Source: Boseongicola sp. H5
GTDB lineage: Bacteria; Pseudomonadota; Alphaproteobacteria; Rhodobacterales; Rhodobacteraceae
Reading direction: 5' to 3'
Assembly: GCA_020622165.1 (NCBI GenBank)
Contig: JACNMN010000002.1
Location: forward strand, 186,001 to 250,000
Length of the DNA stretch: 64,000 nt
Shown: in pieces, positions 18,243-26,421 of the stretch
How the letters are laid out: the number at the start of each line of letters is the position of its first letter
Position numbering within the stretch: position 1 is the first letter of the stretch
Program-made: the position numbers and the translations under genes
Notes under the pieces: model-generated
Seen by the model: only the letters and a program-made list of their open reading frames with translations
What the model was told of the DNA's origin: nothing
Database searches by the model: none

Positions 18243-19940
18243 TCAAACCTCGTCCGGGAAATGCTTCATGGTCAGGCGGATCGGGTTCGGCGCCGCCTGA
18301 CCCAGCCCGCAGATGGAGGCATCGGCCATCGCCACGCAGAGCTCCTCCAGCAGCGGCCGGTCCCATTTGTCGGCCTGCATCAGCTTCACCGCCTTCTCGC
18401 ACCCGACCCGGCAGGGTGTGCATTGCCCGCAGCTTTCCGCCTCGAAAAACCGCAGCATGTTGAGCGCCGCCGCCTTCGCGCTGTCCTGATCGCTCAACAC
18501 CACGACGGCGGCCGAACCGATGAACGAGCCCAGAGGCTGCAACGTGTCGAAATCCAGCGGTACATCGTCGATGGAGGCCGGCAACAGCCCCGACGACGGC
18601 CCGCCGGGCTGATAGGCCTTGAACACATGCCCCTCGGCCATGCCGCCCGCGACCTCGATGATGTCCCGGATGGTCGATCCGGCGGGCAGCAGATACACGC
18701 CCGGCATCGCGACCCGGCCGGAAACCGAATAGCTTCTGAGACCCGTCCGGCCATTCTTCTCGACCGCGTTCAGCACCGCAGGCCCCTCCCGGCAGACCCG
18801 CGCGACCCAGTGCAGAGTTTCGACATTGTGGACCAGTGTCGGGCGCCCGAAGACGCCCACCTGCGCCACGAAGGGCGGACGATGCCTTGGCAGGCCGCGC
18901 TTGCCCTCGATCGATTCGATCATCGCGCTTTCCTCGCCGCAGATATACGCACCCGCGCCGCGCCGCAGATCTATGAACCCCTTATCCACAAGAGCCGCGT
19001 CTTCCAGTGCCTTGATTTCACGCCGCAATATCTCAAGCACCGCCGGATATTCATCCCGCATGTAGATAAAGCAGGTCTCCGCCTCCACCGCCCAGGCGGC
19101 GATCAGCATACCTTCCAGAAAAAGATGAGGAACCCGCTCCAGATAGTAGCGGTCCTTGAAGGTTCCGGGCTCCCCCTCGTCTCCGTTCACGGCCAGATAG
19201 CGCGGCCCGTCATTGGCGCGCACAAATCCCCATTTCCGGCCCGAGGGGAAGCCCGCACCGCCCAGACCGCGCAGCCCGGACGCCAGCAGATCCTCCTGCA
19301 CGGCTTCCCAGTCCCCGCTTTCGCGCAGGCGTTTCAGCACCTCGTAGCCGCCCGCGGCGACATACCCGTCAAGGCGCTCGTAATCGGGCAGATGGGCATG
19401 GGTGTCGCCCGCCGCGATCGCCGCCGCAACCTTGGCCGGATCGGCGTGGTCGATGTGATTATGGCCCAGCTCAAGCACCGGCGCCGTGTCGCAGCGCCCC
19501 ATGCAGGGCGCGGTGACGACGCGGACCTGCGAGGCGTCCAGCCCGCGTTCCAGCGCCGCCTTCAGCGCATGCGCGCCCGCCAATTCGCAACTGAGCGAGT
19601 CGCAGACCCGGATCGTCAAGGCGGGCGGCGGGGTCTCCTCTTCCTTCACCAGATCGAAATGGGCGTAGAAACTGGCCACCTCCCAGATCTCCGCCATCGG
19701 CAATCGCATCTCTTCGGCAAGCGCCCTCAGATGCCGCGCGGACAGATGCCCGTATGCGTCCTGGATCAGATGCAGATGCTCGATCAGCAGATCGCGCCGC
19801 CGGGGCCGGTCGCCCAGCAAGGCGCACACCTCCGCCAGCGCCGCATCCTCGTACTGGCGGCCCTTGGGCGTTTTCCGGCCCTTGCCGCGGCCCGATTTCC
19901 AGACCCCCTTGCCGGGGGTTTTCTTCTCATCCAGCGCCAT
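18243..19940 (-). CDS. Fused NuoE-NuoF-type NADH/FMN diaphorase (FdsB/HoxF-like)
   Basis: A 565-residue flavoprotein joining a NuoE-like thioredoxin-fold 2Fe-2S domain (C113, C118, C146, C150) to a NuoF-like domain. The NuoF part has the NADH loop GLGGAGFPSGRKW, the FMN motif NGDEGEPGTFKDR, the [12 protein letters not shown] block and a 4Fe-4S site (C504, C507, C510, C544). This architecture is the NAD-reducing module of soluble formate dehydrogenases and bidirectional hydrogenases. No formate dehydrogenase alpha or hydrogenase subunit lies beside it. The first 30 residues are a basic Lys/Gly/Arg extension. It is separate from the nuoE and nuoF genes of complex I and diverges from the AlkB-like gene. 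Confidence 0.88.
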   Translation of the reverse strand: MALDEKKTPGKGVWKSGRGKGRKTPKGRQYEDAALAEVCALLGDRPRRRDLLIEHLHLIQDAYGHLSARHLRALAEEMRLPMAEIWEVASFYAHFDLVKEEETPPPALTIRVCDSLSCELAGAHALKAALERGLDASQVRVVTAPCMGRCDTAPVLELGHNHIDHADPAKVAAAIAAGDTHAHLPDYERLDGYVAAGGYEVLKRLRESGDWEAVQEDLLASGLRGLGGAGFPSGRKWGFVRANDGPRYLAVNGDEGEPGTFKDRYYLERVPHLFLEGMLIAAWAVEAETCFIYMRDEYPAVLEILRREIKALEDAALVDKGFIDLRRGAGAYICGEESAMIESIEGKRGLPRHRPPFVAQVGVFGRPTLVHNVETLHWVARVCREGPAVLNAVEKNGRTGLRSYSVSGRVAMPGVYLLPAGSTIRDIIEVAGGMAEGHVFKAYQPGGPSSGLLPASIDDVPLDFDTLQPLGSFIGSAAVVVLSDQDSAKAAALNMLRFFEAESCGQCTPCRVGCEKAVKLMQADKWDRPLLEELCVAMADASICGLGQAAPNPIRLTMKHFPDEV

Positions 19941-20086
19941 GTGCCGGCCCTTCCGCGTTTGCCTGCCTCCGTTCTAACCGGCCTGACTTGCCAAAGCCCA
20001 CCAAAACCGACATCGTTTTGCCCCAAAACGCAGGCATGCTACCTCCGCCATAGGGAATCGCCCTGCGCCAAGCCCAAGGAACGCCC

Positions 20087-21268
20087 ATGCCTGTGATCGC
20101 CCGCTACGCCGTGGCCACGCTGACCTCGCTCCTGCTTCTGATCCTCGGCAGCTTTTTCGCCGCGCCCTTCGGGCTGGCCGCACTTGTCTGGCTGACGCTG
20201 CTGGCGGCCTTTCTGGACCAGGTGCTCGCCCCGCCACCCTATGACCCCGACGGTCACGAACCGTGGTCCGACCGGCTGTCGGCGGTTCTGGCCATCGGGC
20301 ATCTGGCGCTGATCCCGCTGGTTCTGACCGCGCTGGCCGGATCGACGCTGGATTTCGGCCAGAAATGCGCGCTTCTTCTCGCCACGGCCTCGTTTTTCGG
20401 TCAGGTCAGCCACCCCAATGCGCATGAGCTGATCCATCGGCGCAAGCGCTGGCTCGCCAGTCTCGGGGCGCTGGTCTACACGACCGTGCTGTTCGGGCAC
20501 CACGTCTCCGCCCATCGGCTGGTGCATCATCGCTATGTGGGCACCGATCAGGATCCCAACACACCGCTGCCCGGCGAAGGGTTCTGGGAATATGCGCCCC
20601 GCGCCTGGACCGGCAGTTTCGAAGCCGGGGTCGCGCAGGAGATCGACCGCCTCGACCGCAAGGGCAAACCCGCCCGGTCGGTCCGCAACCCCTATTATCT
20701 CTGGGTCGGCGGCGGCATCGTCATGCTGTTTCTGGCCATCGATCTTGCCGGCATCCTGGGTTTTCTGGCCTTCCTTGCGCTGGCCGTCCTCACGCATCTG
20801 CAAATTCTGCTCAGCGATTACATCCAGCATTACGGGCTGCAACGGCTGGAGCTTCCGGGCGGCCGTATCGAACCGATCGCCGCCCATCACAGCTGGAACG
20901 CGCCCAAGGGGTTCTCCAGCTACCTGATGATGAACGCGCCCAGCCATTCAGAACATCACATGCATCCCGACCGGCATTACGACCAGCTCGACACGACGGC
21001 CCGCGTGCCCACCCTGCCCTATTCTGTCCCGATCATGGCCGCGCTCGCCACCATCCCGCCGGTCTGGCACCGGGTGATGGACCGACGCGCAATGAAGGTG
21101 ATGGAACAGGCCGAAAAGCGCCTGCGGGAGACCCCTGCCCCGATCCGGCCCCGCCACCCCGATGTGCCGCCGCGCAAGGCGCAGACGGCACCGCCCCGTG
21201 ACCCGGTCACCGATGAGGATGAGGTTGACGCCCTGATCGCCCGCGTGACCGCGCAGCCAGGCGAATAG
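20087..21268 (+). CDS. AlkB-family alkane/fatty-acid hydroxylase (membrane di-iron)
   Basis: A 393-residue integral-membrane non-haem di-iron monooxygenase. The histidine boxes are HELIH (H113, H117), HHVSAHRLVHH (138-148), and HSEHHMHP (287-294). The intervening DYIQHYGLQR (244-253) is characteristic of alkane 1-monooxygenases. About six membrane segments are predicted. The C-terminal 50 residues are a Pro-rich hydrophilic tail. It would hydroxylate a terminal methyl group using electrons from a rubredoxin or ferredoxin; none is adjacent. It diverges from the diaphorase gene across 146 bases that must hold both promoters. Confidence 0.93.
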   Translation: MPVIARYAVATLTSLLLLILGSFFAAPFGLAALVWLTLLAAFLDQVLAPPPYDPDGHEPWSDRLSAVLAIGHLALIPLVLTALAGSTLDFGQKCALLLATASFFGQVSHPNAHELIHRRKRWLASLGALVYTTVLFGHHVSAHRLVHHRYVGTDQDPNTPLPGEGFWEYAPRAWTGSFEAGVAQEIDRLDRKGKPARSVRNPYYLWVGGGIVMLFLAIDLAGILGFLAFLALAVLTHLQILLSDYIQHYGLQRLELPGGRIEPIAAHHSWNAPKGFSSYLMMNAPSHSEHHMHPDRHYDQLDTTARVPTLPYSVPIMAALATIPPVWHRVMDRRAMKVMEQAEKRLRETPAPIRPRHPDVPPRKAQTAPPRDPVTDEDEVDALIARVTAQPGE

Positions 21269-21473
21269 CGCCCCCGCATTGCCGGGCCGCCATGGAAACG
21301 GGATGGCCCCGCGGCGCAGTGCTGCGCCTGCCCAAGGGCGACAGACAAGCGGCTGCGAAACACTCGCGCAGCCGGTACGGGGAAGCTCGGGCGCGCATCT
21401 GCCCGCATCCGAACACCCGGCCGCTGCTTTGCGCCGCTGGTATTCCGGGCTTCGGCCCGCAGCGCCCGGCAGA

Positions 21474-22313
21474 TCAGAGCTTCACACCCCGTCGCCCGGC
21501 CAGATCGGTGAAATACTGCCAGGCCACACGGCCCGAACGTGCGCCGCGCGTGGCCTGCCACTCGATCGCTTCGGCGGTCAGCGTGTCCTCGTCGATCTCC
21601 ACCCCATGGGCCTCGCAATAGCCGCGGATCATCGCCAGATACTCGTCCTGACTGCACGGATGGAACCCCAGCCAGAGCCCGAACCGGTCGGAGAGAGAGA
21701 CCTTCTCCTCCACCGCCTCGGACGGGTTGATCGCGCTGGAACGCTCGTTTTCGATCATGTCGCGGGGCATCAGATGCCGGCGGTTCGACGTCGCATAGAA
21801 AATCACGTTCTCGGGCCGGCCCTCCACGCCGCCATCCAGCACCGCCTTCAGCGATTTGTAATGGGTGTCGTCATGGGAAAAGGACAGATCGTCGCAAAAC
21901 AGCAGAACCCGCGCCGGGGCCGCGCGCAGCAAGGCCAGCAACCGCCCGATGGAGGGCAGATCCTCGCGCTGCACCTCGACCAGCTTCACGGCGGGACCCT
22001 GCGACAGCACCTCCGCATGCACCGCCTTGACGAGCGATGACTTCCCCATGCCGCGCGCACCCCAGAGCAACGCGTTGTTCGCGGGCAGCCCGCGGGCAAA
22101 CTGCACCGTGTTTTCCAGAAGCGTATCCCGCGCCCGGTCGATCCCAAGCAGCAGCGGCAGGTCGATCCGGTTGACGCGCGCCACCGGCTCCAGACGGTCC
22201 GGCACCGTGTGCCAGACAAATGCCTCCGCCGCGTCCCAGTCCGGGGCAAGGGCGGGCACGGGGCTCAGCCGCTCCAGCGCCTCGGCAATCCGCGTCAGAA
22301 CCGTTTCAGTCAT
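21474..22313 (-). CDS. DUF815 AAA-type ATPase
   Basis: A 279-residue protein of the DUF815 family. Walker A is GARGMGKSSL near residue 85 and Walker B is VLLFCDDLSF near 137; a sensor-like FYATSNRRHLMP and an Arg-rich stretch follow. The biological role of DUF815 ATPases is not established. Its ATG overlaps the tatC stop by 4 bases, so it is translated from the tat mRNA, which raises the possibility of a role linked to Tat export or its substrates; this is inference. It is convergent with the AlkB-like gene. Confidence 0.92.
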   Translation of the reverse strand: MTETVLTRIAEALERLSPVPALAPDWDAAEAFVWHTVPDRLEPVARVNRIDLPLLLGIDRARDTLLENTVQFARGLPANNALLWGARGMGKSSLVKAVHAEVLSQGPAVKLVEVQREDLPSIGRLLALLRAAPARVLLFCDDLSFSHDDTHYKSLKAVLDGGVEGRPENVIFYATSNRRHLMPRDMIENERSSAINPSEAVEEKVSLSDRFGLWLGFHPCSQDEYLAMIRGYCEAHGVEIDEDTLTAEAIEWQATRGARSGRVAWQYFTDLAGRRGVKL

Positions 22314-23185
22314 ACCTTGAGGTCTTCTTCATCCTCGTCATCCAGCAACCCCTCGGCCCGCAGCCGCGCATCACGCCGCTTCTCGACCAGGCGCACAAGC
22401 TGGATGGAGATTTCATAAAGGCCATAGACCACGACGAACAGGATCAGCTGCGTGATCACATCGGGCGGGGTGACAAGGGCCGCCAGTGTCAGAATGGCGA
22501 CCACGGCCCATTTGCGCATGTTGCCCAGCCCCTCGGCACTGACCAGCCCGGCCTTGCCCATCAGCGTCAGCAGCACGGGCAACTGGAAACAGAGGCCGAA
22601 GGCAAAGATGAACTTCAGCGCCAGATCGGTGGATTCCCGGATCGAGCCGAGGAAAACCGTGCGCAGCTCGGTGGTATCGTCCGACAGCGTCGGCACCTCG
22701 GACCCGGTGATATAGGCGGTCAGCAGCGGGATCGCGTCGGCAAATCCGATGAAGAAATTCATCGCCAGCGGCGTCACCACGAAATGCGCGAAGGATGCCC
22801 CCAGCAGGAACAGGAGGGGCGAGGCAATCAGGAACGGCAGAAAGGCATTCTGCTCCGAGCGGTAGAGACCCGGCGCCACGAAACGCCATAACTGATGGCC
22901 GATGATCGGAAAGGCCAGCGCGAACCCCCCGATGACCGAGATCCGCACCAACACGAAAAACTGTTCCTGCGGCGCGGTGAAAATCAGTTCCGGGCTTTGA
23001 CCGCGCGCGATCAGAACGTCGATCAGGGGCTGCTGGATCAGGTTCAGAAGCGGTTGCGCCACCGTGAAACAGGCCACCATCGCCACCACGAAGGCCAGCA
23101 CGGACCGGATGAGCCGGGTGCGCAACTCCGCCAGATGTTCGATCAGAGGGGCGGCACTGTCGTCGATTTTGTCGTCGTCGTTCAT
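22310..23185 (-). CDS. tatC: Sec-independent protein translocase TatC
   Basis: A 291-residue membrane protein with six helices, the receptor component that binds twin-arginine signal peptides. Family marks: PLIEHLAELRTRLIRS at the N-terminus (with the signal-binding Glu), FTAPQEQFFVLVRIS, FRFVAPGLY-like WRFVAPGLYRSEQ and the ALVTPPDVITQLILF segment. There is a basic/acidic C-terminal tail of about 30 residues. It overlaps tatB by 4 bases and the DUF815 gene by 4 bases. Confidence 0.98.
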   Translation of the reverse strand: MNDDDKIDDSAAPLIEHLAELRTRLIRSVLAFVVAMVACFTVAQPLLNLIQQPLIDVLIARGQSPELIFTAPQEQFFVLVRISVIGGFALAFPIIGHQLWRFVAPGLYRSEQNAFLPFLIASPLLFLLGASFAHFVVTPLAMNFFIGFADAIPLLTAYITGSEVPTLSDDTTELRTVFLGSIRESTDLALKFIFAFGLCFQLPVLLTLMGKAGLVSAEGLGNMRKWAVVAILTLAALVTPPDVITQLILFVVVYGLYEISIQLVRLVEKRRDARLRAEGLLDDEDEEDLKV

Positions 23186-23700
23186 GCGGTGCCGGTTCCG
23201 GTCCGCGGTTCCGCCGGTTCGATCTGCGTCTCTTCGGATGGGGCAGCTCCGGCGTCAGGATCGGCCGCGGCTGCCGGGGGCGTCTCGCCGGGCGCGACGG
23301 CCGCAAGCTTGGCATTGCGGATCTCGTCCTCGCGGGCGCGGCGGACCGCATCGGCCTTCTCCCGCGCGGCCTTGGCCTCGGCGGCGCGTTTCTCGGCCAT
23401 CGCGCGGGTCTCGCTGCCTTCTTCGAATTTCGTCGGGTCGATATCCTCGAACGCCTTGTTGACCGCATCCAGCCCCATCTTCTTGGGGTTGCTCATCGCG
23501 CGCAGATCCTTGCTCAGATCCTTCATGCCGGTCTCGCCCGCGGCATCATCCATCGCCCGGCTGAAATCCTTGGCCATGCCGCGAATGCGCCCGGTGATCT
23601 GGCCGAAGGTGCGGAACATCTTGGGCAGGTCCTTGGGACCGACGACGATCAACGCCACGATCCCGATCACCAACAACTCCATCATGCCTATATCTGGCAT
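23182..23700 (-). CDS. tatB: Sec-independent protein translocase TatB
   Basis: A 172-residue single-span protein. It starts MPDIGMMELLVIGIVALIVVG with the TatB-type Glu in the membrane segment, then the GPKDLPKMFRTFGQITGR hinge and amphipathic helix, and a long charged Ala/Glu-rich cytoplasmic tail. It partners TatC in the receptor complex. It overlaps tatC by 4 bases. Confidence 0.96.
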   Translation of the reverse strand: MPDIGMMELLVIGIVALIVVGPKDLPKMFRTFGQITGRIRGMAKDFSRAMDDAAGETGMKDLSKDLRAMSNPKKMGLDAVNKAFEDIDPTKFEEGSETRAMAEKRAAEAKAAREKADAVRRAREDEIRNAKLAAVAPGETPPAAAADPDAGAAPSEETQIEPAEPRTGTGTA

Positions 23701-23733
23701 ATCCCTGCCTTATGGTTCAGGCGACACGCCCGA

Positions 23734-23973
23734 TCAGGCGTTGTCGCGCTCCCGCTCGGGCGTCACGTCGCGCGCGGCGGTGCCGGCGGTGCCGCTGTCC
23801 TCGGCGGTCTGCGTGTTCTCGATCTCCTCGGTGGAGTCCTTCACGCCGCGCTTGAACGCGGTAATGCCTTTGCCGACCTCACCCATCAGATTGGCGATCT
23901 TGCCGCGCCCGAACAGCACGAGCACCACAACGGCGATCAAAAGCAGACCGGCAGGTCCGATATTGTTGAGCAT
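23734..23973 (-). CDS. tatA: Sec-independent protein translocase TatA
   Basis: A 79-residue pore-forming Tat component. It begins [21 protein letters not shown], followed by the [23 protein letters not shown] hinge and amphipathic helix and an acidic tail. The start is set by GGGAG just upstream; a longer in-frame ATG at 24039 has no such support. It is the first gene of the tatABC-DUF815 operon. Confidence 0.96.
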   Translation of the reverse strand: MLNNIGPAGLLLIAVVVLVLFGRGKIANLMGEVGKGITAFKRGVKDSTEEIENTQTAEDSGTAGTAARDVTPERERDNA

Positions 23974-24131
23974 GGTTATCTCCCTTGGCGTCTGGCGGGC
24001 TGTATCTGCCCGCGCCGCGCAATCACATCCATGATCCATAGGTAAGTCATCTGGGGCGGGATCAAAGCCCCAATGGCTGCGTCAGGCCCGGTTTTGGGCC
24101 GAATCGCCCGCCGGAGCAAGGAGAAAGGCGG

Positions 24132-24156
24132 GTGTTCACCCCCGATGGGGGAACAC
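24132..24156 (-). terminator. Hairpin spanning the stop codon of the ABC ATPase gene
   Basis: GTGTTC(A)CCCCC and GGGGGGAACAC form a near-perfect 10-11 bp hairpin with a 3-base loop that includes the last codons and stop of the ABC gene. Read on the minus strand it is followed by CCGCCTTTCTCC, a weak U-tract, so termination is plausible but not certain. Confidence 0.5.
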
Positions 24157-25224
24157 GAAACACCTGTCCCGCCGTACGGTCAGCCAAAGCGGCGTCCCCG
24201 GTTTCGGCAGGAAGACCGCCGGCACGGTGGCCCGCAAAACTTCCTGATTGAAGTCCATCCGGAACTCCACAAGGCTTTCATGCCCCATGAACCGCGCCCG
24301 TTCCACGACCCCGCGCGCCGGCACGCCATCCACCGCTGTCGGGTTCGGGCCGCGCCCGCCCCGGTCAAAATCGATCTTCACGTGCTGCGGGCGAAAAATG
24401 ATCTCCACATCCGACCCGTCGGGATACCCGGGGGCCAGAAACTGACCGAAGGCGGTATCGGTCAGCGCCCCCTCGACCCGCCCGCGGATCACGTTCACAT
24501 CGCTGAAAAACGCGGCCGCCGCCTGATCGCAGGGCGCGTTGTAGATGTTGTAGGGCGCGCCCTGCTGCACGATCTGGCCGTCCCGCATGAGCGCGATCTG
24601 GTCGGCCATGCGCATCGCCTCCTCGGGCTCGTGGGTGACCAGCAGCACGGCGGTGCCTTCTTCCTTCAGCAATTGCAGCGTTTCGTCGCGGATCCCGTCG
24701 CGCAGCCGGTTGTCCAGCCCCGAAAAGGGCTCGTCCATCAGCATCACCTTGGGGCGCGGGGCAAGCGCCCGGGCCAGCGCCACCCGCTGCTGCTCCCCAC
24801 CCGACAGCATATGCGGCGATTTCTGCCCGTAGCCGGCCAGATCGACCCGCTCCAGCAACTCCGTGACGCGGGCGGATTTCTCGGCCTTCGCGCCGGTCAG
24901 ACCAAAGCTCACATTCTGCGCCACGCTCAGATGCGGGAACAGTGCAAAATCCTGAAACATCAAGCCGATGCCCCGGGCTTCGGGTGGCCGGTGATCCCTG
25001 TCATCGGACATCACCTGCCCGTCGACGAGGATACGGCCGGCATTCTGGCGCTCCACCCCCGCGATCACCCGCAAGGTGGTGGACTTGCCGCAACCCGAGG
25101 GCCCGAGCAGGCACATGATCTCCCCCGGCGCGACCTGCAAGGAGACATCGCGCACGACCACGCGACCGTCGAAATCGCAGGAGACATGGTCAACCTGAAG
25201 GCGGGGAGTTTGAGGCACGGTCAC
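24136..25224 (-). CDS. FbpC/PotA-like ABC transporter ATPase
   Basis: A 362-residue ABC ATPase of the iron(III)/polyamine importer class. Walker A GPSGCGKSTT, Q-loop MFQDFALFPHLS, signature LSGGEQQRVALARAL, Walker B VMLMDEPFSGLD and H-loop VTHEPEEA are all intact. A C-terminal TOBE-type regulatory domain (about 240-362) contains a IIFRPQHVKIDF strand. No permease or binding-protein gene is next to it: downstream is tatA and upstream is the alkylation-repair gene. It is therefore an orphan ATPase that must energise a permease encoded elsewhere. Iron versus other substrate cannot be decided. Confidence 0.9.
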   Translation of the reverse strand: MTVPQTPRLQVDHVSCDFDGRVVVRDVSLQVAPGEIMCLLGPSGCGKSTTLRVIAGVERQNAGRILVDGQVMSDDRDHRPPEARGIGLMFQDFALFPHLSVAQNVSFGLTGAKAEKSARVTELLERVDLAGYGQKSPHMLSGGEQQRVALARALAPRPKVMLMDEPFSGLDNRLRDGIRDETLQLLKEEGTAVLLVTHEPEEAMRMADQIALMRDGQIVQQGAPYNIYNAPCDQAAAAFFSDVNVIRGRVEGALTDTAFGQFLAPGYPDGSDVEIIFRPQHVKIDFDRGGRGPNPTAVDGVPARGVVERARFMGHESLVEFRMDFNQEVLRATVPAVFLPKPGTPLWLTVRRDRCFVFPHRG

Positions 25225-25278
25225 GAAAACCCGATCAATTCCATCGGGTTTCGCAGGTAACAGGGGCCATCTGATGTT

Positions 25279-26421
25279 TCAAGTCCGCCCACGCCCGCTT
25301 TCTGTCAGCGAAAAAGCGACCTCTCCCAAAATCTTCCCGTTGACCTGCGCCGAAATCCGGTGCGGCCCGGGATGGAGGGTGAATGTGGTCGCATTTTCCC
25401 GGAAGACATGGGTCTTGGCCACGCGAAGCGGCCGGTCCGGCGTCACCTCCGCCTGTTTCAGCTTGAAGACCTTGCATGTCTCCGCCCTGTCGGGTTTGTG
25501 AAACCAAAGCAGGTAATCCACCAGAACCGGCGTCCGTTCAGGCGCGGAAAGGACAATTTCCACCGTCGCGCGCCCGCCGATCGCCACCGGATCGGGCGTG
25601 ACCGTTATCGCCTCCAGTCTCACCGGTGCGTCGGCATCGTAGCCCAGATGCGCCATCGCGCCCGGATGGCCGGCCTTGATCAGGGTGCGCAAGGCGTGGC
25701 GGGTCATCCAGGCCAATTCCGCGTCCTGTTGCCGGCCGGCCTCCCGCCAGGCGGTCAGCATGGCGAGCACCCGCTCCGGATCCAGCTTGCTGATGTCGTT
25801 GAGATGGTTCGCGACCGACCGCGTCACATACCGTGTCGGGTCCGCATGCAGCGCATCGAGGAACCGCAGCGGCACCATCGGGTCAAGCGTGATCGATTTC
25901 GCCCAGGGCAGCCTTGGGCGGGTCCCTTCGCTCACCAACCGGCGGACGTGGTAGTTGGAACTGGTGCACCACCGCTCCAGACGGCGCAGCGTTTCCTCGG
26001 GCCAGCGGTTCAGAAACGGCCGGATATAGAGCTCCATCGAAAACCGTTTCGTGGCCGCCTCCAGCAGGTCCAGCGCCCGCTCCCGATGGTGTTCAATCCC
26101 GTGCCGGACGGCCAGAATTCCAGGCACCGAATGAATGAACCGGCCGAAATCGTCATCGGTTCTGGCCGGGTCCAGTTCGGGCGGCATTGCGGCCTCCAGC
26201 GCATCGGCCATGGCGGGGAAATCGGGCGGCAGCCGCGTCTCGATGCAATCCGCGATCCAGTCGAGCCGCTCCAGCAGCTCGCGCCCTTCAAGACCGGGTA
26301 GCACCTGGGCCAGAAATCCCTCGGCATCGAAATCCTGCAATCCGGCGGCGTATTCCGCCGCCAGATCGCCCAGCGACTCCGCGTTGAACAGATGATCCTT
26401 TAGGGAAAACCGCTCGCTCAT
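25279..26421 (-). CDS. AlkC/AlkD-like DNA alkylation repair protein
   Basis: A 380-residue HEAT-like-repeat protein of the DNA alkylation repair superfamily, closest to the AlkC branch. The diagnostic block is RWCTSSNYHVRRLVSEGTRPRLPWA, which I split as RRLERWCTSSNYHVRRLV and SEGTRPRLPWA, around residues 165-195. Short helices with TRYVTRSVANHLNDISK and AWMTRHALRTLIKAGHPGA follow. The last 100 residues form an additional beta-rich domain (VRLEAITVTPDPVAIGGRA). Family members excise 3-methyladenine and related lesions. Its ATG overlaps the stop of the SDR gene by 4 bases. Confidence 0.88.
   Translation of the reverse strand: MSERFSLKDHLFNAESLGDLAAEYAAGLQDFDAEGFLAQVLPGLEGRELLERLDWIADCIETRLPPDFPAMADALEAAMPPELDPARTDDDFGRFIHSVPGILAVRHGIEHHRERALDLLEAATKRFSMELYIRPFLNRWPEETLRRLERWCTSSNYHVRRLVSEGTRPRLPWAKSITLDPMVPLRFLDALHADPTRYVTRSVANHLNDISKLDPERVLAMLTAWREAGRQQDAELAWMTRHALRTLIKAGHPGAMAHLGYDADAPVRLEAITVTPDPVAIGGRATVEIVLSAPERTPVLVDYLLWFHKPDRAETCKVFKLKQAEVTPDRPLRVAKTHVFRENATTFTLHPGPHRISAQVNGKILGEVAFSLTESGRGRT

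Noticed and set aside
18261-20096. A 611-residue plus-strand open frame opposite the diaphorase gene
   Set aside because: The opposite strand has all diaphorase motifs; this frame is Gln/His/Arg-rich noise.
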